From Rhizobium giardinii bv. giardinii H152 (GTDB lineage: Bacteria; Pseudomonadota; Alphaproteobacteria; Rhizobiales; Rhizobiaceae): a stretch of DNA of 64,000 nucleotides. The translations under genes and the position numbers were made by a program. Numbering within the stretch: the first letter of the stretch is position 1; the number at the start of each line of letters is the position of its first letter. The stretch lies in NCBI RefSeq assembly GCF_000379605.1, contig NZ_KB902713.1:248367-312366 (forward strand). The letters run 5' to 3'. The notes under the pieces were generated by a model. It saw nothing but the letters and a program-made list of their open reading frames with translations. It did not search any database and was not told the DNA's origin. This document shows positions 57,514 through 64,000 of the stretch, one piece after another.

Positions 57514-58926
57514 TCAAAGCGCAGTTATTTCCGCCGGTGATGTGCGGGCGACAGGCCCACTACCGTCGATGAGGCCTCCGTTCCATACCGCAACCTCCCC
57601 CTTGATAATGACATGACGGACACGGCTTAGGTTATGGCTTTCCGAGATCGTGAGATCCGCTCGCCTGCCCGTTTCGAGGACCCCACGGTCGCCGGCAAGC
57701 TGGGGGAAAATCCGGGCGACGTTGCCGGTGGCAAGAGCGACCGCCGCTGGCGCCGATAATTGTCGCTTCGTCACCATGCGTTGGACCGCCGACAGAATGC
57801 TGTCCCAATCGCCGCCCGCAAAGTCCGTCGATATCGTATCGGCCAGCCCCGCCTCGATAAGTGCGTCCAGATTATCCGGATCGTTGCGCCAGCGTGTATG
57901 GACGCAGTCAAGCGTCGAAACGTCGATTGCAGCACCCCGGTTGCGAAGCTCGAGCCCGAAGCGCACCGCTTCCTCCGGCAAGAAGGAAGGGTGGTTGGCG
58001 TGTCCTGCGACCATCACGCATGCCGGGTTACTTGCCGCGATCTTCAGCAAGGTTTCGATCGTCGGCAACGCCGTGTGAAATATCGCCGGCAGAGCGAAAC
58101 GCGTGGCTTGGGCGGCGATTTCCCAAAACCCCTGAAGCGACAGCGCGACCGGCGGAATGACGGTCTTTACGATCAGCTCGCGCATCTCTGCCACGCCGAG
58201 ATGGGCTTTCAGCCCGCAGCTCTCCATCAGTTGTTCAAGGACAGGCTGGTCGGCCGCCCCATCGCCTTTCAGCGAACGACCCAGCACTGCTTCTTTCAAG
58301 GAACGTGCGACCTTCGGGTGAACGGCGACCCCTGTCGCAGTCAAAATGGCGGCAGGAATGAAGCGATAGTCCTGTGCTCCACCGCCGAGCGTCTGGCCAC
58401 CACCCGCCTCGCCAAGCGCCTTGGCGCCGTCGGCAATCATTTGCTCGATCGTCAAGGCGCGATGTCGCTCCGACAATCCCTTACCGTCGATCTCCATCGC
58501 CGCGGCGATGTTGCTCGGCGTATGTGCGGTCGATACATGAATGTCGAGCGGATGGTGCTCTGTCTCAGGAGGGCAGATTTCATCTGGCGCCGCCAGGCCG
58601 CAGACGTTGAGCAGCGTCGTCGTTCCTGACAAAAGGTGCCGGTTGCGGAAATATGCGACATGGTGCTCAGCAAACGGCATCGAGCCGCTTGGCATGGTGG
58701 GGCCATGGATGCAGCCGTGCGCATGGGCGTTGATAATGCCCGGCATGACCGTACACCCGGTGGCATCTATTATGAACGCGCCCTCGGTTGCCATCTCGGT
58801 GCCTTCGCGAACCTCGACGATCCTGTCGTCGCGCAGGCGCACGATAGCCTTTTCGAGAAAAGTCCTCCCGTCGCCCGTGATCACGCTGCCATTGATGACG
58901 ACGGTATCGCGAAAACCTATGCTCAT
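57514..58926 (-). CDS. Amidohydrolase-family metal-dependent hydrolase
   Basis: 470 aa from ATG 58926 (MSIGFRDTVVINGSVITGDG); an upstream start at 58959 is possible. Binuclear-metal amidohydrolase: HAHG at the end of strand 1 (MPGIINAHAHGCIHGP), downstream His (HLGVAE; AGHANHPSF) and the late Asp in ISTDFAGGDWDS. Dihydroorotase/adenine-deaminase-like shape. Overlaps or abuts the upstream response-regulator gene, so the two are translated together. Substrate unknown. Confidence 0.9.
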   Translation of the reverse strand: MSIGFRDTVVINGSVITGDGRTFLEKAIVRLRDDRIVEVREGTEMATEGAFIIDATGCTVMPGIINAHAHGCIHGPTMPSGSMPFAEHHVAYFRNRHLLSGTTTLLNVCGLAAPDEICPPETEHHPLDIHVSTAHTPSNIAAAMEIDGKGLSERHRALTIEQMIADGAKALGEAGGGQTLGGGAQDYRFIPAAILTATGVAVHPKVARSLKEAVLGRSLKGDGAADQPVLEQLMESCGLKAHLGVAEMRELIVKTVIPPVALSLQGFWEIAAQATRFALPAIFHTALPTIETLLKIAASNPACVMVAGHANHPSFLPEEAVRFGLELRNRGAAIDVSTLDCVHTRWRNDPDNLDALIEAGLADTISTDFAGGDWDSILSAVQRMVTKRQLSAPAAVALATGNVARIFPQLAGDRGVLETGRRADLTISESHNLSRVRHVIIKGEVAVWNGGLIDGSGPVARTSPAEITAL

Positions 58927-58931
58927 CCGGC

Positions 58932-59672
58932 TTATCCTTGGCTTATCCTGGAGGGACATCCGCCCTCGATGTCCATTTCAGTCATATTCAGCGCGTAGCC
59001 AACGCCGCGGACCGTTCGGATCGGATCCTCGCCCGGAACAAAATTCAGGGACTTTCGCAGGCGCCCGATGTGGACATTGACCGTGCGGGCATCGACAAAG
59101 ACCCCCTTGGGCCAGGCGCCGGCTATCAGCTCACCGCGGCTCATGACCTGCCCCTGCCGCTCGATGAGGCATCGAAGAAGGTTGAATTCGATCAGTCGCA
59201 GCTGAACCTCCCGGCCGTTGCGGAAGACCCGACATTCTAGGGCCTCAAGGACGATATCAGCGTGTCTGAGCCTGCTATGCCGCGTGAGGACCGAGTTCTC
59301 CTTCACTAAAGATGCGGGTTCTGTTCTGAGGACGTCCAGAATTCGCACTGGATCCACCGGTCTGACGAATGCTATGTCGACCCCAGCATTGATGTAGCGC
59401 GGATACTCTGTCGCCGCCGCGGGATCAATCAGGGCAATCAGGGTGACGCCCCGTGTCTGCGGTGCCGCCTTGAGTGTCCCACAAAGCGCAATCGCATAGG
59501 CTGCTTTCCAGTCCACGACCAATGCATCCACGAGACCGCCTCTCGTCAGCGACAGAGCCTCTTCGCAATCCGATGCCAACATGGCCTCAAACCCTTGCTG
59601 CGCAAGAATATGCCGCAGAAACAACGAACATTGCGGGTCGCTCGATGTGATGACGATGATCACGCGTCTCAC
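58932..59672 (-). CDS. OmpR/PhoB-family response regulator, partly degenerate receiver
   Basis: 246 aa. Receiver (1-120) keeps the phosphoacceptor Asp54 (ALVVDWKAAY) but has only one residue of the acidic pair (SSDPQ) and Arg in place of the conserved Lys (AFVRPVDP). C-terminal winged helix is typical (LLRCLIERQGQVMSRGELI; TVNVHIGRLRKSL; IRTVRGVGYALN). No histidine kinase is nearby. In one transcription unit with the amidohydrolase and divergent from another atypical regulator. Confidence 0.9.
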   Translation of the reverse strand: MRRVIIVITSSDPQCSLFLRHILAQQGFEAMLASDCEEALSLTRGGLVDALVVDWKAAYAIALCGTLKAAPQTRGVTLIALIDPAAATEYPRYINAGVDIAFVRPVDPVRILDVLRTEPASLVKENSVLTRHSRLRHADIVLEALECRVFRNGREVQLRLIEFNLLRCLIERQGQVMSRGELIAGAWPKGVFVDARTVNVHIGRLRKSLNFVPGEDPIRTVRGVGYALNMTEMDIEGGCPSRISQG

Positions 59673-59982
59673 GTCCCCTCGGTATGGCGCCTCGGCTGCA
59701 ACTGAGGCGGCCGGACCTGACTGGAACGGCTTTCATTAGCCTCTCACGCAGTTGCGCAAAATTCAAACAGCACTTTATTGTTGCATATTAAGATTTGTTG
59801 CGCGGCGACAGATTTGGTCTCGCGTGGCTGGTCGAATGCCTGGGGCTCGGTCGCTTTGGGACAATAAGGGCACTGATACTTTTACCAGTTGCCGTGTTTC
59901 TCAGCCCACGGAAACATGCCCTGTTTCAAGCGAATTGTCGTAGAGACTGGGCTTTGGCCCCTGTGGGAAGCGAGGGCGCGAC

Positions 59983-60723
59983 ATGCCGGCATCTGAAAAG
60001 GCTAGTTCACAACCGGTCCCCAGCATTCTTTTACTCGGAGATGACGCGGGACTTGGCAGCGTTGCAAGTGGCCTGTCAGCGGCAGGGTTTGCAATCACGC
60101 GGACTGCACAATGGTCCGACGGAAGCGCCTTGCTGGCACGCCGTCCATTCGATCTTGTCGTCACCTGCACCCTTGTGGCAGCGGACGGCCTTCTTGTCTG
60201 CGACGCCATCCGCGACCAGAGCACCATTCCGCTCATCCTACTCATCAACAGCGCAACCAGGAGGGAAAGGATTGCAGGACTTGATGCGGGAGCGGACGAC
60301 TGCCTGTCGCGACCTTTCCATATCAGCGAACTGGTTGCGCGGATTCGCACGCTTATGCGCCGGGCAAAGACCAGCGACGCGAGCGGTCCCGCTACGGCGG
60401 GGTTACGGTTTGGGGACTGGCGGATCAATCCGCGGCTTCGCCTCGTCTATGATCCTGCAGGCAGGGCGACATCCCTCACGGCCGCCGAATTTGACATCCT
60501 GCTTGCCTTTTGTCGCAATCCGGGCCGGGTCATGACGAGGGCGGAGCTTCTGGATCTCGCCCATGTGGGCGTCGGCAAACCGGGGGAGCGGAGCATCGAC
60601 GTTCACATCCGCCGCTTGCGATGCAAGATCGAGAGAAACCCGCGTCGCCCGCAGTTCATCAAAACTATCAGGCTTGGCGGTTATATATTCACCGCCGACG
60701 TCGAACGCGACCACCTGACGTAA
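59983..60723 (+). CDS. OmpR-family regulator with an atypical receiver lacking the phosphoacceptor Asp
   Basis: 246 aa. The receiver keeps acidic residues Asp20-Asp21 (LLGDDAG), but the phosphorylation site position reads Cys62 (DLVVTCTLVAADG) and the conserved Lys is Arg (CLSRPFH). Such pseudo-receivers work without phosphorylation, often through dimer contacts or ligands. The winged-helix output domain is normal (LTAAEFDILLAF; RSIDVHIRRLRCKI). Divergent from the regulator at 58932; the 310-nt gap is their shared promoter region. Confidence 0.9.
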   Translation: MPASEKASSQPVPSILLLGDDAGLGSVASGLSAAGFAITRTAQWSDGSALLARRPFDLVVTCTLVAADGLLVCDAIRDQSTIPLILLINSATRRERIAGLDAGADDCLSRPFHISELVARIRTLMRRAKTSDASGPATAGLRFGDWRINPRLRLVYDPAGRATSLTAAEFDILLAFCRNPGRVMTRAELLDLAHVGVGKPGERSIDVHIRRLRCKIERNPRRPQFIKTIRLGGYIFTADVERDHLT

Positions 60724-60868
60724 TCATTGTGGGCTTGAATTCGCAAGACTGACAGCAGGGGGCATAGCCGGGGTCGTACACTGCCGCAAGGCCCGCTATG
60801 TCCTTATATCGACAGGAAGAGGCAAAGCTGGTTTGACGTCGCGGGTGGAAACTCACCACAAACTAATG

Positions 60869-61084
60869 CATAAAGCCAAAATGGTTGAAGCATCTCTCAT
60901 CGCAGAACGTGCTGAAGCAGAACACCATCTTGCAGAAGCCATGCGCATCACGAACGACGCAATTCGGCGCGTCCATAAGCTCGGCCTGACCGTTAATGCA
61001 CAGATCATCACGATGCACACGGGTGAAGGCCCGATGCCTCAACTTAACTTCGGCACCACCGATCGACAGCGCGGGGCCATTTGA
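60869..61084 (+). CDS. Small hypothetical protein, 71 aa
   Basis: MHKAKMVEASLIAERAEAEH: an amphipathic helix followed by IRRVHKLGLTVNAQIITMHT. No domain recognised. The ATG at 60869 is preferred; an upstream TTG at 60833 keeps the frame. A conserved-looking small plasmid protein of unknown role, possibly co-transcribed with the membrane protein 45 nt downstream. Confidence 0.5.
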   Translation, partial: HKAKMVEASLIAERAEAEHHLAEAMRITNDAIRRVHKLGLTVNAQIITMHTGEGPMPQLNFGTTDRQRGAI

Positions 61085-61129
61085 TACGCCTCTCGGCGAT
61101 ACACCTGGATCCATTGCGGAGACGTGAAG

Positions 61130-61255
61130 ATGGCATACGATTGGGATGGGAAGCATACAAGGCGCATGAACTTGATGCAGAGCGTTGCAATCGGCGCCGT
61201 GATCCTGCTCGGGTCGACGTTTTTCGCCGTGGCCACAGCATTCGTGATGGAGTAG
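61130..61255 (+). CDS. Small single-span membrane protein, 41 aa
   Basis: MAYDWDGKHTRRMNLMQSVA then a hydrophobic helix (GAVILLGSTFFAVATAFV). Ribosome site GAGACGTGAAG upstream. Too short for routine gene calling. Function unknown. Confidence 0.5.
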   Translation: MAYDWDGKHTRRMNLMQSVAIGAVILLGSTFFAVATAFVME

Positions 61256-61757
61256 CGAATGGCGGTGCGCTGCACCGAACTTTCCCGTTGAATTGCAAAA
61301 GCCAGACGCATGGCGGCATGGCACGACAGACGTGGGTCGACCAAACCGGCGAGAAACTGCTCAGGATTTTGCCCCCGTTCTCCGAAGCTCAAAAGCGCAA
61401 TTCAGCTGCTGCCCGTGCAGTCGCCCCGGCACGAGAGTCGTGGTGACCTTACATTTTCTGATCGTGTCTCAAACTTCGAGTTGGAGGAGGCCGCAGGACA
61501 ACTTGCGCTCCGCGCAGGAGCCGGACAGCCATCGCCAATTGTTAAGTTTTGTTTCGGGGAAGCCTTAAGGTTGTACAAACTGCCATCAGCAGCTAGAACG
61601 GGTTGCGGAACCCCGGTGAGTTTGGATTGCTAAACCGGGCCTGGACTGTTCCAAAATAACTGCGCACCCGGAGTGCCAACGCAGTCAAATGCCGGTGCTG
61701 CCTTTAGTAACTCTTACCCTGTGCGGCATGGCCATCGTTCGGATGGAGATTGATTCC
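61256..61757. other. Intergenic region before the second LuxR gene
   Basis: About 500 bases. A plus-strand frame (61310-61633) has a C-terminal part of plausible composition (SNFELEEAAGQLALRAGAGQ) but no domain; no tra box seen. Confidence 0.4.
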
Positions 61758-62465
61758 ATGAAGCGTAATCGTTTTTTCCGTGAACTCATCGATGCAGTCG
61801 GTGGGACATCGAGTGACAAGGCATTGAAGCGCGCATTGAGCCGCTTGAGAGCGAGCTACGACTACGACTACTTCGCATTCGTCAATCTACATGCTCACAA
61901 GGTGAATGCGGTGTCGGACTATCCGGAGGAATGGAAGGCAATTTACCTGGCGGGATCCTATACTATCGTCGATCCCGTTATAACGAGTGCCAAGCGAATC
62001 AAGCGTCCATTCGAGTGGTCAATCGAACGGGAGAGACGACGCGCAACGGATGATGTGAAACGCTTTTGCGATGAGGCGGCAAGTTTCGGTATTCGCTCCG
62101 GCCTTTCAATTCCGATGCGAACTGGCATCGGACAGTTCGCACTCTTGACGCTTGCTTCTTCGCGTGACGCGGATCGAACCAGTACCGCGGAGTTGGATAT
62201 CGCAGCCGCGGTTTCAGCGGTGGCGCTGCTTCACGGGAGGTTCGCCCGGGCACCGGAGGCATCACAGAAACTTGCCAACTTGAGCTCAAGAGAGGCTACA
62301 TTTCTAAAAATGATAGCTGAGGGCATGAAAATGGCGGATATCGCAGACGTGGAAGGTCTCGCATACAATACCGTCGCGTTCCACATCAACAATGCGAAAG
62401 CGAAGCTCCAAGTCTATACTCTTCCACAAGCGACGGCGCTCGCGACTAAACTGAGCCTGATCTAA
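61758..62465 (+). CDS. Second LuxR-family quorum-sensing regulator (TraR/BisR-like)
   Basis: 235 aa from ATG 61758 (MKRNRFFRELIDAVGG); in-frame starts upstream exist. The acyl-homoserine-lactone pocket is conserved (Trp59, Tyr63, Asp72 and Trp87 at the places of TraR Trp57, Tyr61, Asp70, Trp85). C-terminal HTH (LSSREATFLKMIAEGMKMAD, then VAFHINNAKAKLQV). Lies next to and convergent with trbI, where other rhizobial plasmids keep TraR/BisR-type regulators. Confidence 0.92.
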   Translation: MKRNRFFRELIDAVGGTSSDKALKRALSRLRASYDYDYFAFVNLHAHKVNAVSDYPEEWKAIYLAGSYTIVDPVITSAKRIKRPFEWSIERERRRATDDVKRFCDEAASFGIRSGLSIPMRTGIGQFALLTLASSRDADRTSTAELDIAAAVSAVALLHGRFARAPEASQKLANLSSREATFLKMIAEGMKMADIADVEGLAYNTVAFHINNAKAKLQVYTLPQATALATKLSLI

Positions 62466-62508
62466 TCGATTTTTCCGGGACGGTTTGCGCGTGCAAATGC
62501 GCATCCAA

Positions 62509-62892
62509 TCAGTGCCATGGCTCGATATCCTTGTGAAGTTGTGGCCGTGAAGAGAAGATGCGTCGAATAGTTTTTGGCGAGCGCGTATGCGGCACAGTGG
62601 CCAGGTCAGCGTGGCCTTTGAGTGCAACCTTTACCACATCGGCCATAAGTCTCTGCTGCCGTACGCGCCTGAGCAACATCGAACGAGACGAGAGTTCGAT
62701 GTTGCTCAGTGATGAACCGCCAAAAATCATCGACAATTCCGGGCCGCGCCGGGACCGCAAAATGATCGCGGGTTCGAGCGCCGCGCGGATCACGTCTTCG
62801 GGCTTGCCGCCCACGCGCGCTGCCATCATGCGGGCAGGCCGCTCGGTTTCATGGTAGTTGAAGCATCGCAACACTCTCTTAAAAGTCGTCAA
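62509..62892 (-). CDS. Possible hypothetical protein, 127 aa
   Basis: Open frame between trbI and the LuxR gene, in the same direction as trb. No domain recognised. A perfect 16-bp inverted repeat inside it (62669-62709) argues against coding. Low confidence. Confidence 0.3.
   Translation of the reverse strand: MTTFKRVLRCFNYHETERPARMMAARVGGKPEDVIRAALEPAIILRSRRGPELSMIFGGSSLSNIELSSRSMLLRRVRQQRLMADVVKVALKGHADLATVPHTRSPKTIRRIFSSRPQLHKDIEPWH
62669..62709. terminator. Strong hairpin between convergent luxR-type gene and trbI
   Basis: Perfect 16-bp inverted repeat CTGAGCAACATCGAAC / GTTCGATGTTGCTCAG with a 9-nt loop. It sits between the 3' ends of two convergent units and could act as a bidirectional terminator or 3' stabiliser. 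There is no U-tract, so factor-independent termination is uncertain. Confidence 0.5.
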
Positions 62893-62916
62893 ACTATATC
62901 CAATTTTGAGATCGGG

Positions 62917-64000
62917 TTACCATGGCTTGAAAGCCAGATCTCCAGGCAGTGAGCCTTGACGGTATGCGGATGGGAACACGATATCCTGGTCGACGAGGAC
63001 ATTGAATTTATACCCCGGCCGGATTTCCAGGGTGGGCTGTACATTCAAGTTCCTATCGATCGTTCTCTCGACAATGCGCCCAAACGTCTCGGCAAAATTG
63101 CGACGCGCGGCGTCGGAAGCGGTATCTTGGGTCGCAAGCGTGGAGCTTTCGGGAACCGACATGTCGATCCCGGTGCCAATGATCGCGAGCAGCGCCGCAG
63201 AGCCGAACGTTCTGAGATAGTGCCGGTCGACCTTGTCCTTGAACCCACCGTAGCCTTGCGCGTCAATCCCGGCCATGCCGCCGATCTGCAAAGTGGAGCC
63301 ATTCGGGAAAATGATGTCGGTCCAAACCACAAGGACACGTGATTGCCCGAAGGAAACGTCGGCGTCGTAGCGTCCAAACAGCTTCGTTCCTTGCGGGATC
63401 AGCAGTTTGTGGCCGGTGGCGCTATCAAACACGTGCTGGCTGACCTGCGCGATGATCCGGCCGGGAAGGTCGGAGTTGATGCCGGTGATCAGGGTTGCAG
63501 GGATAATCGATCCACGCTTCAGTTCGAATCGTGAGATCGGGGAGACGACGGGGTTTGGCAAATAGCCCAGGTCGTTGACGTCCTGATTGAAGAAATCGGC
63601 TTTTCTGGTCTGTCCGTTCGGATCGACATTCTGTCCGCCCAAGCCCGATCGCAGGGCGGCGGCGTAGAGATCGGCAGCGTTACTTGGGGATGCCTCCTGC
63701 CCGGTTTTGCTTGCGGACGGGTCGGCACGTGAGACGTCCGCATCCACATTGCGAACGTCCACGGTGAGAGGTGAATCGAGTGCAGCACTTTTCGCCTGCA
63801 ATCGCGCCATCCGTTGGCGTTGTTGTTCGCGCAGATATTGCTCTTTCTGTTCGCGTTCCAGCCGTGCAAGCCATTCCTTCTCGGGCTCAAGCTCGTCATC
63901 GACAACCGGCTCTTCCGGTTGATCGAGCGTCAGGCGTCGCTCAGGCGGGTCAACCCGCTCCTGGATGACCGGCGTGGGCTGAAACACCTGAGTTTGGCTT
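62917..64000 (-). CDS. trbI: TrbI (VirB10-type mating-pair formation protein), partial
   Basis: At least 356 residues are visible and the frame is open at the right edge, so the N-terminus lies outside the window. A charged coiled linker (EKEWLARLEREQKEQYLREQ) precedes the periplasmic TrbI/VirB10 domain (FELKRGSIIPATLITGIN; DLPGRIIAQVSQHVFDSA; FGQSRVLVVWTDIIFPNG; LEIRPGYKFNVLVDQDIVFP). It links inner- and outer-membrane parts of the conjugation channel. In Ti-type plasmids trbI is the last gene of traI-trbBCDEJKLFGHI, so that operon should continue to the right. Confidence 0.96.
   Translation of the reverse strand, partial: SQTQVFQPTPVIQERVDPPERRLTLDQPEEPVVDDELEPEKEWLARLEREQKEQYLREQQRQRMARLQAKSAALDSPLTVDVRNVDADVSRADPSASKTGQEASPSNAADLYAAALRSGLGGQNVDPNGQTRKADFFNQDVNDLGYLPNPVVSPISRFELKRGSIIPATLITGINSDLPGRIIAQVSQHVFDSATGHKLLIPQGTKLFGRYDADVSFGQSRVLVVWTDIIFPNGSTLQIGGMAGIDAQGYGGFKDKVDRHYLRTFGSAALLAIIGTGIDMSVPESSTLATQDTASDAARRNFAETFGRIVERTIDRNLNVQPTLEIRPGYKFNVLVDQDIVFPSAYRQGSLPGDLAFKPW

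Noticed and set aside
1-64000. CRISPR arrays, tRNA or rRNA genes and a repABC replication region
   Set aside because: I looked for regular repeats, tRNA-like cloverleaf segments and Rep proteins and saw none; the replication region is probably outside the window.

Overview
The window looks like part of a large conjugative plasmid of the Rhizobiaceae (Rhizobium, Sinorhizobium/Ensifer or Agrobacterium). The evidence is a Ti/Sym-type tra region (traG-traD-traC diverging from traA-traF-traB-traH around an oriT and a tra box), traM and traR next to it, and trbI, the usual last gene of the trb mating-pair operon, running off the right edge. GC content is high and most genes resemble alphaproteobacterial families. 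No repABC, traI, tRNA, rRNA or CRISPR was seen.

Layout. 0-3.3 kb: small plasmid proteins, a WGR-domain protein and a nuclease-like gene split by an amber codon. 3.2-12.9 kb: conjugal transfer and quorum-sensing block; traM carries an in-frame ochre stop while traR looks intact. 13-15.6 kb: an MFS exporter and a dead GntR/MocR remnant. 15.6-26 kb: amino-acid ABC transporter, M20 peptidase, GntR regulator, PLP decarboxylase-like enzyme, Asp/Glu-racemase-like protein and M24 hydrolase, apparently one catabolic island. 27.3-31 kb: aldehyde dehydrogenase and class III aminotransferase divergent from an Lrp regulator with a clear palindromic operator. 31.4-33.9 kb: an intact IS66-family element with an 8-bp target duplication. 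33.9-37.4 kb: a graveyard (IS5/hydantoinase chimera, frameshifted decarboxylase, frameshifted M20 amidohydrolase). 37.5-42.6 kb: D-alanine catabolism (Lrp, alanine racemase, D-amino-acid dehydrogenase, RidA) plus an aldehyde dehydrogenase. 42.9-46 kb: a second graveyard (ligD, trbI, IS110, istB and XRE remnants).

46-59 kb holds a large, largely unexplained catabolic locus: a spermidine/putrescine-type ABC transporter, TauD-type dioxygenase, RraA-like protein and nitrilase-family amidase in one tight operon, then two XRE regulators, an ornithine-cyclodeaminase-family enzyme, an MmgE/PrpD protein, a ParDE toxin-antitoxin pair and an amidohydrolase coupled to an OmpR-type regulator. A second, divergent OmpR-type regulator lacks the phosphoacceptor aspartate. 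60.8-64 kb: two small proteins, a second AHL-type LuxR regulator and trbI.

Functionally the window combines transfer machinery, its quorum-sensing control and several nitrogen-compound scavenging loci, a typical accessory plasmid of a soil or rhizosphere bacterium. The points most worth following up are the broken traM beside an intact traR, the two diverged trbI copies in direct orientation about 19.5 kb apart, the 46-59 kb catabolic locus of unknown substrate, and the atypical response regulator.
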